This document shows, piece after piece, positions 1-8,413 of a stretch of DNA of 64,000 nt; position 1 is the stretch's first letter; the number at the start of each line of letters is the position of its first letter. Origin of the DNA: Planifilum fimeticola (GTDB taxonomy: Bacteria; Bacillota; Bacilli; Thermoactinomycetales; DSM-44946); contig NZ_PVNE01000012.1 of the NCBI RefSeq assembly GCF_003001905.1, forward strand, positions 38,291 to 102,290. The letters are read 5' to 3'. The translations under genes and the position numbers were made by a program. The notes beneath the pieces are model-generated. The model did not search any database. It saw only the letters and a program-made list of their open reading frames with translations, and was not told where the DNA came from.

Positions 1-367
1 GGGTTTTCGTTCTTTTAGGTGAATGATGAGAGGGTTTGAAGACCGACCATGATGCCTCCGATACCCAATTCGTCTTTGGAGAATTGCCGTGATCGAAACC
101 TCGTATTCTAATTGAGCAACCTATCCCGTCTAATCTTTTCGCTTACGATATACTATATTACTTGTAAGGAAGAAAGGTTCGGCCATTTGAAGAGATTGTT
201 TTGCTGTCTATGCCCAATCCGCCGTGATTATATGGGTGATGGTTTGTGCCGTCGCGACCGTTGCCGTTGCTAGAATCGGCACGCGCACGTGTCGTGCTGA
301 GAATCTACCCGAAGGGCGATTTATGGGGAGGGTTCCTAGGGGGGCCGCGCAATCGGATTTCTCCCGT
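1..367. other. No gene recognised at the left edge
   Basis: I see no convincing gene here. Short open frames on the plus strand lack a Shine-Dalgarno site and have no protein-like composition. The stretch is more AT-rich than the operons to the right and lies beyond the 3' end of the minus-strand gene that stops at 368. No clear terminator hairpin, repeat or mobile-element end was found. Confidence 0.5.
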
Positions 368-724
368 TTATTGTTTATTGGAGGGAGATTTGCTTTGCAT
401 CTGCGCTTTTAATTGTCGTTGGATCCGTTCCAGATACCCCTTGTTCTGTCTGGCGATCACGCTTAATCCGAAATGGATCGCGTTGCTGACCAATTTGTCG
501 ACGCCGTTCATGACGTTTTCAAGTTGCTGCTTTTTCTGTGTCGGTGCGGAAGTAGACAGTGGATTGATCGGTTGGGAAGCGGTGGACTGGGAAAGATCTT
601 GGTCGGGGGAGTTGTTTTCCTTTAACAGCCGGTTGACGGAATCCAGGATTTGTTGCTGAATCCGTTGTTCAAGCTGGCGGGCAAACTGTTCGGCTTGTTG
701 GTTGTTGTTTCCATTCGCCATCAT
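368..724 (-). CDS. Small glutamine-rich hypothetical protein
   Basis: A protein of about 118 residues that I do not recognise. An AAAGGAG site followed by six bases precedes the ATG at 724, so this start is preferred over the upstream ATG at 748. The N-terminal half is rich in Gln, Asn and Glu and looks helical; a Ser/Thr/Pro/Gln linker follows; the C-terminal half is basic and amphipathic (NAIHFGLSVIARQNKGYLER). There is no signal peptide or obvious membrane segment. It points away from the PTS operon and appears monocistronic. Small Gln-rich proteins like this are common in spore formers, but no function can be assigned. Confidence 0.6.
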   Translation of the reverse strand: MMANGNNNQQAEQFARQLEQRIQQQILDSVNRLLKENNSPDQDLSQSTASQPINPLSTSAPTQKKQQLENVMNGVDKLVSNAIHFGLSVIARQNKGYLERIQRQLKAQMQSKSPSNKQ

Positions 725-949
725 TCTCGGCTCCTTTCCCCGTGGCATTCAACTGGATTCATTTACACTATATAAAGAGAATGATGGATTGGTGTGGTGA
801 AATGTCATAGGAAAGGGCGTTAAACCATGCCTTTTTATTTTTTGCGGCGGCAGATGATAGACGTATATTTGCCGATCCCGGAAAAAACGGGTCGCGCTCC
901 GGATGATCCAACCATTTCCCCCATCTGCCGGAAAAAAGATGGGTTCAGT

Positions 950-963
950 TGGAAGCGCTTCCG
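950..963. promoter_or_regulatory. cre-like palindrome upstream of the cellobiose PTS operon
   Basis: TGGAAGCGCTTCCG fits the CcpA catabolite-response consensus at 12 of 14 positions and contains a perfect 12-base palindrome. It lies about 60 bases before the first PTS gene, in the 300-base gap 725-1022 that must also hold the operon promoter. I could not fix a clear -35/-10 pair there. A LacI-type local operator is an alternative reading. Position and symmetry favour a regulatory role. Confidence 0.5.
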
Positions 964-1022
964 ATTTAATTTGAAGATAGGGGGCTTCAAAGGACTCCGG
1001 AGAAGGATGGGAGGGATGAAAA

Positions 1023-1346
1023 GTGAAGCGGATTCTTCTGGCCTGTTCATCGGGCATGTCCACCAGTTTGCTGGTTTCCCGGATGAAGGAAGCGGCCGAA
1101 GCCCGAGGGGTGGACGTGGAAATTTGGGCTGTGGCGCAGGACAAGGCCGTCACGGAGATGAAAAAGGCGGATGTGTTGCTCGTGGGTCCCCAGATGCGAT
1201 TCCTGATCAAAAAGCTCTCCGAGGAGGGGGAGGCCCTGGGGATACCCATCGAAGCGATCGATCCGATCGCCTACGGCCGTGTGGATGGAGAAGCCGTGCT
1301 GAATAAAGCCCTTGAGTTGATCGAAAAGGGAGAGGAGTCCCGATGA
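1023..1346 (+). CDS. celA: PTS lactose/cellobiose-family IIB component
   Basis: Cytoplasmic phosphotransfer subunit that passes phosphate from IIA to the sugar taken up by IIC. The 107 residues match the family length. The N-terminus carries the phosphocysteine loop MKRILLACSSGMST with Cys8 as the phosphorylated residue. The start is GTG, seven bases after GGGAGGG. Its stop overlaps the IIC start (ATGA at 1343-1346), showing translational coupling. With IIC, IIA and a GH1 phospho-beta-glucosidase behind it, the substrate is most likely cellobiose or another beta-glucoside. The symbol follows the usual cel naming for this family. Confidence 0.93.
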   Translation: MKRILLACSSGMSTSLLVSRMKEAAEARGVDVEIWAVAQDKAVTEMKKADVLLVGPQMRFLIKKLSEEGEALGIPIEAIDPIAYGRVDGEAVLNKALELIEKGEESR

Positions 1347-2668
1347 ATCAAAACAAATGGATGGGCGTTTTGGAAAACCTGCTCTTGCCCCTCGCGGACA
1401 AGCTGAACAACAACCGTTACCTGACGGCTCTCCGGGACGGGTTTATGGTGGCCTTGCCCCTGATCATCTTCGGGTCGATTTTTGTGGTGATCGCCAACTT
1501 TCCCTTTTTGGACCGGGTGTTGAGCGAAGAGGCATACGCCGCTTATCAGAATGCCCTTGGACCGGCATCGGCGGCCACCTTGAGCATCATGGGCCTGTTT
1601 GTCATCATCGGGATCGGTTACAAGCTGACGGAGCATTACGGGCTGGAGGGAATCTATGGCGGCGTGGTTTCCCTGGCGGCTTTCCTGATAATGACGCCCC
1701 AGGTGCTGGAGAATGTCACCGGCGTCATTCCCACATCCGTTCTGGGGGCGGAGGGGCTGTTCCTCGGGATTTTCACGTCCTTCATCGCTTCGGAGCTGTA
1801 CCGTTATTTTGTGAAGAAAAACTGGGTGATCAAGATGCCGGCGGGCGTGCCCGATGCGGTGTCCCGTTCCTTCAGCGCCCTGATTCCCATCGCGCTGACC
1901 TTGTCCGTCTTCCTGATCGTCCGCATCCTCTTCAGCTACACACCCTTCGAAACCGCCCAAAACTTCATTTACACCGTGATCCAACAGCCCTTGACCGTGC
2001 TGGGCAGCGGCCTTCCCGCGACCATCGTGGCGGTGCTTCTGATTCAGTTTTTCTGGTTTTTCGGCCTGCACGGCCAGATCATCGTCAACTCCGTCTTCGA
2101 TCCGATCTGGTTTGCCCTGAATGACCAAAACCTGAAGGCGTTCCAGGCCGGGGAGGAACTCCCCAACATCATCACCAAACAGTTTATCGACACCTTCCTC
2201 GTCGGCATGGGGGGATCGGGGATGACCCTGGCCGTCATTGTCCTGATCTTTCTCATCGGGCGCAGCCGGCAGATCAAGGAATTGGGAAAATTGGGAGCGC
2301 CCCCGGGCCTTTTCAACGTCAACGAACCGATCATCTTCGGCCTTCCGATCATCATGAACCCCCTCGTTCTGATTCCTTGGCTGTTGGCGCCGGTGGTGGT
2401 GACCATCATCACCTATACGGCGATGTCGATCGGGCTGGTGCCGAAACCTGCCGGGGTGATCGTCCCATGGACCACACCCATCGGCTTGAGCGGGTTCCTG
2501 GCGACCGGCAACGCCTGGCAGGGAGCGGTGATGCAGATTTTCAACCTGTTCGTCGTGATGGCGATCTGGTGGCCCTTCCTGAAAATCCTAGACAAGCAGT
2601 ATTATGAAAGGGAGAAGGGAGATTCAAGCAGCAGTCAAGCCGCGAAAAAAGCCGCAGTTCGAGACTGA
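1343..2668 (+). CDS. celB: PTS lactose/cellobiose-family IIC permease
   Basis: Integral membrane sugar channel of 441 residues, the normal length for a CelB/LicC-type EIIC. It has about ten hydrophobic segments and the family-typical loop NVNEPIIFGLPIIMNP near residues 327-342. It moves a beta-glucoside (probably cellobiose) across the membrane while IIB phosphorylates it. It overlaps the IIB stop by four bases and is followed closely by IIA. No truncation or frameshift is visible. The exact sugar cannot be read from the sequence, but the downstream GH1 enzyme supports a beta-glucoside. Confidence 0.95.
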   Translation: MNQNKWMGVLENLLLPLADKLNNNRYLTALRDGFMVALPLIIFGSIFVVIANFPFLDRVLSEEAYAAYQNALGPASAATLSIMGLFVIIGIGYKLTEHYGLEGIYGGVVSLAAFLIMTPQVLENVTGVIPTSVLGAEGLFLGIFTSFIASELYRYFVKKNWVIKMPAGVPDAVSRSFSALIPIALTLSVFLIVRILFSYTPFETAQNFIYTVIQQPLTVLGSGLPATIVAVLLIQFFWFFGLHGQIIVNSVFDPIWFALNDQNLKAFQAGEELPNIITKQFIDTFLVGMGGSGMTLAVIVLIFLIGRSRQIKELGKLGAPPGLFNVNEPIIFGLPIIMNPLVLIPWLLAPVVVTIITYTAMSIGLVPKPAGVIVPWTTPIGLSGFLATGNAWQGAVMQIFNLFVVMAIWWPFLKILDKQYYEREKGDSSSSQAAKKAAVRD

Positions 2669-2688
2669 CCACGGGAGTGATACGGCAG

Positions 2689-3006
2689 ATGGACGAAATC
2701 GTCGAAACCGCCTTTAAGATCATCCTTCACGCTGGAAACGGCAAATCCAACGCCATGGAGGCCATCCAGGAAGCCAAGGCCGGCCGTTTTGAGGAAGCGG
2801 ACCGGCTGATCCAAGAGGCCGGAGGGGAACTGGGCAAGGCCCACGATTACCAGACCCGGTTGCTTCACGGGGAAGCCGGCGGGAAAAAGACCCCGGTCAA
2901 CGTGATTCTGATGCATTCCATGGATCATTTGATGACGTCGATGACGGTTCGGGATTTGGCGGTGGAGATCATCGAACTCTATCGGAGCAGAGCACGAAAC
3001 ACCTGA
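2689..3006 (+). CDS. celC: PTS lactose/cellobiose-family IIA component
   Basis: Small helical IIA protein that accepts phosphate from HPr and passes it to IIB. The motif VILMHSMDHLMT carries the active-site histidine, the first His of the usual HAQDHLM box (residue 76 from the chosen start). I chose the ATG at 2689 because GGGAG lies 11 bases upstream; a GTG at 2677 would sit inside that ribosome-binding site. About 105 residues fits the family. It completes a full EII set with the two genes before it and is followed 20 bases later by the GH1 gene. Confidence 0.92.
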   Translation: MDEIVETAFKIILHAGNGKSNAMEAIQEAKAGRFEEADRLIQEAGGELGKAHDYQTRLLHGEAGGKKTPVNVILMHSMDHLMTSMTVRDLAVEIIELYRSRARNT

Positions 3007-3026
3007 AGGATTCGGAGGGAAACCGC

Positions 3027-4415
3027 ATGTCCGTGAAATACCGATTTCCGGAGGGATTCTGGTGGGGCAGCGCCACGTCGGCCGCCCAGATCGAAGGGGC
3101 GGCGGCCGAAGGCGGAAAGGGGAAAACCATCTGGGACCACTGGTATGAAATCGAGCCCCATCGCTTCTACGACAACGTGGGTCCCGGAACTGCCTCCGAC
3201 TTTTATCACCGCTATCGGGAAGACATCCGTTTGATGAAGGAGATCGGTCACAATTCCTTCCGGTTTTCCATCTCCTGGGCGCGGCTCATTCCGGGGGGAC
3301 GGGGCGATGTCAATCCGGCGGCGGTCCGGTTCTACAATGACGTGATTGATGAGCTTTTGGCCTGCGGCATCGAACCCTTTGTCACCCTCTTCCACTTCGA
3401 CATGCCCCTGGAGCTGCAACAGGAGGGCGGATGGGAAAGCCGGAAGGTGGTCGATGCCTATGAGACTTACGCCCGTACGGCTTTTCGGCTGTTCGGCGAT
3501 CGGGTGAAGAAGTGGTTTACCTTTAACGAACCGATCGTCCCCGTGGAAGGCGGCTACCTGTATGACTTCCACTACCCGAACATTGTGGATTTCAAGCGAG
3601 CCGCTCGGGTGGCCTATCACACGATGCTGGCCCACGCCAGGGCGGTTCGGGCGTTCCGGCAAGAGGGCATCCGGGGAAAAGTGGGCATCATCCTGAATCT
3701 GACTCCTTCCTATCCGAGGAGTTCCCACCCGGCGGATCTGAAGGCCTCCCGCATCGCCGACCTGTTCTTTAACCGGAGTTTTCTGGATCCGGCGGTCTTG
3801 GGCGAATACCCCCGGGAGCTGATCGATCTCCTGCGGGAGTACGGCCAGCTGCCGGAGGTGCTGGAGGGGGACGGGGAGCTGTTGAAAGAAGGAAAGGTGG
3901 ACCTTCTCGGGATCAACTATTATCAGCCCCGACGCGTCAAAGCGAAGGAACATCTGCCCAATCCCCACGCTCCCTTCATGCCCGAGTGGTTCTTTGATCA
4001 CTATGAAATGCCCGGCAGGAAGATGAACCCGTACAGGGGCTGGGAAATCTATGAAAAGGGCCTCTACGACATCCTGATCAATTTGAAGGAGAACTACGGC
4101 AATATCGAATCCTACGTTTCGGAGAACGGGATGGGGGTTCAAGACGAGGAGCGATTTCTCAAGGACGGCGTCATCCAGGATGATTACCGGATCCAATTTA
4201 TTCGCGGGCACCTGATCTGGCTGCACCGGGCCGTCGAAGAGGGTTGCAACGTAAAGGGCTATCACCTGTGGACGTTCATGGACAACTGGTCCTGGATGAA
4301 CGCCTACAAAAATCGATACGGCCTGGTCTCCGTCGACCTCAAGACCCAGAAAAGGACGCCGAAGAAGAGCGCCGGTTGGTTTCGCAAGTTGGCCCAAAAC
4401 AACGGTTTCGATTAA
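3027..4415 (+). CDS. bglA: GH1 6-phospho-beta-glucosidase
   Basis: Hydrolyses the 6-phospho-beta-glucoside delivered by the PTS to glucose and glucose 6-phosphate in the cytoplasm. The 462 residues cover one complete GH1 barrel: N-terminal FPEGFWWGSATSAAQIEG, acid/base Glu168 in TFNEP, nucleophile Glu366 in SENGMG. There is no signal peptide. It is fourth in the PTS operon and the next gene is a PRD regulator. The 6-phospho specificity is inferred from the PTS context; a plain beta-glucosidase would have a similar fold. Confidence 0.93.
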   Translation: MSVKYRFPEGFWWGSATSAAQIEGAAAEGGKGKTIWDHWYEIEPHRFYDNVGPGTASDFYHRYREDIRLMKEIGHNSFRFSISWARLIPGGRGDVNPAAVRFYNDVIDELLACGIEPFVTLFHFDMPLELQQEGGWESRKVVDAYETYARTAFRLFGDRVKKWFTFNEPIVPVEGGYLYDFHYPNIVDFKRAARVAYHTMLAHARAVRAFRQEGIRGKVGIILNLTPSYPRSSHPADLKASRIADLFFNRSFLDPAVLGEYPRELIDLLREYGQLPEVLEGDGELLKEGKVDLLGINYYQPRRVKAKEHLPNPHAPFMPEWFFDHYEMPGRKMNPYRGWEIYEKGLYDILINLKENYGNIESYVSENGMGVQDEERFLKDGVIQDDYRIQFIRGHLIWLHRAVEEGCNVKGYHLWTFMDNWSWMNAYKNRYGLVSVDLKTQKRTPKKSAGWFRKLAQNNGFD

Positions 4416-4481
4416 ATAAGGGGGAGCTTCGCCCTCCGCCGGTGGGGACGATTCGGGGAGACGGATCGAAGGTGAGAAGAG

Positions 4482-6476
4482 ATGTTGACGAGGCGCATGC
4501 AACGCATTTTGCGGGAATTGATGGCGGCTTCCTTTCCGGTGACCGGCAAATATCTGGCCGATGTGAACCGGGTGACGGTGCGGACGATACGAAACGATGT
4601 CAAACGCCTGGATGAGCTTTTGACCCGACACGGTGCCCGGGTGGAATCGCTGATGGGAAAGGGATACCGGTTGGTGATCCGGGAGGACCGCCTGTTTCGC
4701 CAATTCCTGCAATCCCACATCAAGGCCCCCGATCACAGGGTTCCCATGACACCGGAGGAGAGGGCGTCCCACATCATCCGTCGGCTGCTCTTGAGTGACG
4801 GCTATCTCAAGCTGGAGGATCTGGCCGACGAGATCTACGTCAGCAAATCGACGCTTCAAAACGACCTGAAGCTGGTGAAACACCGGTTGGCGAAGTACGA
4901 CATCCGATTGATCTCCCGCCCCCATTACGGCCTGAAGGTTTCCGGCAGGGAAATGAAGCTTCGCTTTTGCATGGCGGACACCCTTTTTTCCCGGAAGGAC
5001 CGCTGGCACTTGTCGCCGGACTCCCCCTTGCTTCCCCTTCCCCGGGAAGAACTGGAGAAGATTCGTCAAATCATCCTGAAAAACATTCAAGCATACCGCA
5101 TCACCATCTCCGATATTTCCGTCCACAACCTGCTGATGCACATCGCCATCGCCTGCAGGCGGATTCGGAGCGGGAATCGGGTCACGCTGTACCCGGCCGA
5201 CCTGAAGGATATCGTGAATCAGCGGGAATACGAAGTCGCCGGGCGGATCGTCAACGATGTGGAAGAGGCTTTCGGGCTCTCTTTTCCCCGGGAGGAGATC
5301 GCCTATATCGCGATTCACCTTTTGGGAACCAAGATGGCGATGCAGGGTGAAGGCGGAACGCCTCCCCCGGAACAGGTGGTGGATGAGGGGATTTTGCGCC
5401 TGGTTCACGCCGCTTTGAGCAAAATTGAGTCGGAATTGGAGATCGACCTGAAACAGGATCGAAAACTGATCATGGACCTCGCCCTCCATCTGAAACCGGC
5501 GATTCACCGGTACAAGTTCGGGATGAACATCCGGAACCCGATGCTTGAGGACATCAAAAAGAATTACCCGCTGGCCTTTGAGGCGGGTGTGATCGCGGGG
5601 ATGGCCCTCGAAGAGGAGACCGGGATCGAGATCAGCGAGGATGAGGTGGGATACCTGGCCCTTCATCTCGGGGTCGCCATCGAGAGAAAAAAATCGACCA
5701 CCGCCCCCAAGCGGTGCCTGATCGTTTGCGCCTCCGGACTGGGTACCGCCCAATTGATCTATTACAAGATCAAAAATCGTTTCGGAAACCGCCTGGATGT
5801 GGTGGGGACGACGGAATACTACAACCTGCACCGGTGGGACCTGCGGAACATCGACTTTGTGATCAGCTCCATCCCCATCTCGGAGCCCTTGCCGGTTCCC
5901 GTGGTGGAAGTGAGTGCCGTCATCGGCAACCCCGATTTGTCCCGGATCGAATCCCACATCCTGGAGCGGAAGAAACAACCGGTTCGCTATTTCCGCAGGG
6001 ATCTCCTGTTTCTGGGAAGGCGTTTTTCCTCCCGGGAGGAGGTGCTCGCCTTCATGCACGACCGGTTGCGCGAGAAGAACATGGTGGATCCCGATTTTCT
6101 GGAGGGAATTCGTGATCGGGAGAAGGTGGCGCCGACGGCCTACGGAAATCTGGTGGCGGTTCCCCATCCGATCACGCCCCGGTCCGATCAAACCTTCATC
6201 GCGGTGTGCACTCTGGAGAAGCCGGTCGTGTGGGGCGACAGACCCGTCCAATTGGTCTGCGTGCTCAGCGTGAAGCGGGAGAGCCAGGAGGATTTGCAGT
6301 CCCTCTATGAACTGCTGGGCAGAATCATCGAAAGCCCTTCCCTGGTCCGCTCCCTGCTCAAGGCCCGGTCCGCCGAAGCGTTTGTCGGCGTGTTGGAGAA
6401 GGCATGGTGGGGTGAAACCGTTGAAGGGGTTCCCAAAACATCCGCCCCTTGGTACTTCGAGGGAGATGACAACTGA
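4482..6476 (+). CDS. licR: LicR-like PRD transcriptional regulator with EIIB and EIIA domains
   Basis: A 664-residue PTS-controlled activator. Domains in order: two winged helix-turn-helix segments (about 1-65 and 95-150), PRD1 (about 190-290, His220 and His279), PRD2 (about 300-400, His336 and His395), a GatB-like EIIB domain with Cys416 in VCASGLGTAQ, and a mannitol/fructose-type EIIA domain with His562 in VPHPI. This is the LicR/MtlR layout, in which PTS phosphorylation of the PRD histidines and the IIB cysteine tunes activity. GGTGAGAAGAG precedes the ATG directly. As last gene of the cellobiose cluster it probably controls that operon. The symbol is by architecture, not proven orthology. 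Confidence 0.88.
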   Translation: MLTRRMQRILRELMAASFPVTGKYLADVNRVTVRTIRNDVKRLDELLTRHGARVESLMGKGYRLVIREDRLFRQFLQSHIKAPDHRVPMTPEERASHIIRRLLLSDGYLKLEDLADEIYVSKSTLQNDLKLVKHRLAKYDIRLISRPHYGLKVSGREMKLRFCMADTLFSRKDRWHLSPDSPLLPLPREELEKIRQIILKNIQAYRITISDISVHNLLMHIAIACRRIRSGNRVTLYPADLKDIVNQREYEVAGRIVNDVEEAFGLSFPREEIAYIAIHLLGTKMAMQGEGGTPPPEQVVDEGILRLVHAALSKIESELEIDLKQDRKLIMDLALHLKPAIHRYKFGMNIRNPMLEDIKKNYPLAFEAGVIAGMALEEETGIEISEDEVGYLALHLGVAIERKKSTTAPKRCLIVCASGLGTAQLIYYKIKNRFGNRLDVVGTTEYYNLHRWDLRNIDFVISSIPISEPLPVPVVEVSAVIGNPDLSRIESHILERKKQPVRYFRRDLLFLGRRFSSREEVLAFMHDRLREKNMVDPDFLEGIRDREKVAPTAYGNLVAVPHPITPRSDQTFIAVCTLEKPVVWGDRPVQLVCVLSVKRESQEDLQSLYELLGRIIESPSLVRSLLKARSAEAFVGVLEKAWWGETVEGVPKTSAPWYFEGDDN

Positions 6477-6584
6477 ATTCGGGACGTGTTCTGCTTCTTT
6501 CGACCACCTTCAAGCGTGCCCCCGCTGCTGGCGGCCGCCTGTCCTGAACTCCGCTTTCTTTCTTCTTTCACCCGCAAAACAGCC

Positions 6585-6619
6585 GGGGTGCCGCGTTGTA
6601 ACAAGCGCGGCACCCCTTT
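6585..6619. terminator. Bidirectional terminator between convergent genes
   Basis: An 11-base-pair perfect stem (GGGGTGCCGCG with CGCGGCACCCC) encloses a loop that can pair further (TTGT/ACAA) and is followed by TTTC on the plus strand. It lies between the ends of the licR-like gene at 6476 and the minus-strand oxidoreductase at 6636, so it can serve both. The U tract is short. Confidence 0.75.
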
Positions 6620-6635
6620 CGTGTTTTCGGCCGGC

Positions 6636-8003
6636 TTATCGGGGCGGCAGCTTTTTGCCCGGGTTGAGGATCCCCTTCGGATCCAGCGCCTGCTTGATGC
6701 TCATCATCACGTCCACGGCCTCCTTGTGTTCCCGGCGCAGGTAGCGAATTTTTCCCACGCCGACGCCGTGTTCCCCCGTGCAGGTGCCTCCCCGGCCGAG
6801 GGCGTATTCGACGATGGAGGCGTTGATCTTTTCGGCTTTATCCACATCCCGGGGATCCGTCGGATCGATCATCATCAATACGTGATAGTTTCCATCCCCG
6901 ATATGGCCGAGAATGCCCCCTTCCATTCCTTCCTGATTCAGCGCGTGCCTGGCGTGCTCCACGGCGCCGGCCAATTCCGACATGGGAACGCACACATCGG
7001 TCACCATCAACCGTTTGCCGGGGGACCGGTGAATGAAGGCATAAGCCAGGTGGTGGCGCGCCTCCCACAGTTTCGCCCTCGCCTTCGTGTCGGTTTCAAA
7101 TTGAAACCCTTGGCATTCCTCTCCCTGCGCCAGTTCCTCGGCGAAGACGACGTCCCTTTTCAACCCCGCCTCGTTTCCGTGGAATTCCAAAAACAGTGTC
7201 GGGGCCGCCGGATAGCGGGTTTCGCTGTGTTCGTTCAGGTATTTCATCGACAGAGCGTCCACCAGTTCGAGCCGGGCCACCGGTATCCCCGAGGAGATGA
7301 TGGAAACCGCGGCGTTGACCGCCTGCTTGACCGTGGGAAACACGGCCCGCGCCGCCATGATGGCCTCCGGGATTCCGAACACCCGAAGGGTCAATTCGGT
7401 GAACAGGCCGAGGGTTCCCTCCGAACCCACGAACAGGCCGGTCAAATGGTAACCGGAGGAGGATTTGGCCGCCCGGCCGCCGGTGCGGATGATTCGGCCG
7501 TCGGACAAAACCACCTCCAGATCCCTCACCTGATCCCGCATCACGCCGTAGCGAACCGCCGTGGTTCCGCTCGCATTGGTGGCGGCCATGCCTCCCAGCG
7601 TGGCGTCCGCTCCCGGGTCGACCGAGAAAAACAGCCCGTATTTCTTCAATTCCCTGTTCAATTGGCTCCTCGTCACTCCGGGCTGTACGCGGACCAACAT
7701 GTCCTGCGGCCGAACCTCGAGGATCTTGTTCATGCGCTGAAAATCGACGGAGATGCCGCCCTTGTACGGAATCACGTGCCCCTCCAGGCTGCTTCCCAAG
7801 CCGAAGGGGGTGACGGGAATTTCCCGGTCGTTTGCAAAGCGCAGAATGCGGCTGACTTCCTCCCGGTTTTCCGGAAAAACGACCACATCCGGAAGATGGG
7901 GTGTGTGATACGATTCGTCCCGGCTGTGCCGTTCCAGTTCCGTCGGATTCACCGTGACCTGATCTTCCTTCAGCAATTTCCGCAATGAATCAATCCATTC
8001 CAT
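6636..8003 (-). CDS. GlcD-type FAD-linked oxidase (glycolate or D-lactate dehydrogenase family)
   Basis: A 455-residue flavoprotein of the FAD-binding type 4 / GlcD family, which oxidises 2-hydroxy acids such as glycolate or D-lactate. Visible marks are the FAD-binding stretch with PGADATLGGMAAT and SEGTLGLFTELTL, and the C-terminal HIGDGNYHVLM and GTCTGEHGVGVGK motifs. GGAGGAG lies seven bases before the ATG at 8003; the open frame extends to 8204 but that N-terminus is not protein-like. It is a single gene diverging from the TRAP sugar-acid operon with a shared 410-base control region. No iron-sulfur partner is adjacent, unlike the second GlcD homolog at 48915. Confidence 0.9.
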   Translation of the reverse strand: MEWIDSLRKLLKEDQVTVNPTELERHSRDESYHTPHLPDVVVFPENREEVSRILRFANDREIPVTPFGLGSSLEGHVIPYKGGISVDFQRMNKILEVRPQDMLVRVQPGVTRSQLNRELKKYGLFFSVDPGADATLGGMAATNASGTTAVRYGVMRDQVRDLEVVLSDGRIIRTGGRAAKSSSGYHLTGLFVGSEGTLGLFTELTLRVFGIPEAIMAARAVFPTVKQAVNAAVSIISSGIPVARLELVDALSMKYLNEHSETRYPAAPTLFLEFHGNEAGLKRDVVFAEELAQGEECQGFQFETDTKARAKLWEARHHLAYAFIHRSPGKRLMVTDVCVPMSELAGAVEHARHALNQEGMEGGILGHIGDGNYHVLMMIDPTDPRDVDKAEKINASIVEYALGRGGTCTGEHGVGVGKIRYLRREHKEAVDVMMSIKQALDPKGILNPGKKLPPR

Positions 8004-8195
8004 GAATGATCTCCTCCCACCTTTGACCATATGTTTTCGGTTTGCAAATTTCAAGACCGTCTTGGAGCGGTTTGGCATTCTTTCGAAGGGAGGAGAGGGG
8101 AATCCGGGCCGGAAGAAGGCCGTCAGGGAAAAGGGCAGCCGTCCGAGATTTAAAACGGTCCGTTTCGGAGCAAAGATGGATATGCATGATTTCGA

Positions 8196-8223
8196 ATTAT
8201 ACAACTATTATTGACTTAAACAA
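8196..8223 (-). promoter_or_regulatory. Probable sigma-A promoter for the GlcD-type gene
   Basis: On the minus strand a TATAAT (-10, 8201-8196) lies 16 bases after TTGTTT (-35, 8223-8218). The transcript would have a leader of about 185 bases before the ATG at 8003. The surrounding AT-rich sequence could hold other promoters, including a plus-strand TTGACT at 8211. Confidence 0.45.
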
Positions 8224-8273
8224 AATTAATATGTTATATGAATATTAGGATAATATGTACCGTTAAAAGAGAA

Positions 8274-8356
8274 CGCGGTTTTATAATATAAAACACCCAT
8301 AAATCCTTTTTCATAATTAATACTTCGAAGAAAAACGCAGTTCTATCATATAAAAC
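8274..8356. promoter_or_regulatory. Two direct copies of a palindromic operator-like element upstream of the TRAP operon
   Basis: Copy 1 (8274-8294) and copy 2 (8336-8356) agree at 18 of 21 positions. The core of copy 1, GTTTTATAATATAAAAC, is a near-perfect palindrome. Copies start 62 bases apart, about six helical turns, and copy 2 ends 57 bases before the first TRAP gene. Copy 1 also contains a possible -10 (TATAAT). This is a plausible binding site for the operon's own IclR-type regulator (gene at 19395), but that link is inferred. Confidence 0.6.
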
Positions 8357-8413
8357 TTTTGATCGGTTGTTGGGCCGACATCCGGAGCAGGCATCGGAAG
8401 GGGGATTCAGAAA

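Noticed and set aside
2979..6251. 1090-codon open frame on the minus strand
   Set aside because: Antisense to the GH1 and LicR-like genes. It is His/Gln/Pro-rich, has no motif and arises from GC-biased third positions.
8004..8204. N-terminal extension of the GlcD-type oxidase
   Set aside because: The extension is not protein-like, and the GGAGGAG site before 8003 clearly marks the real start.
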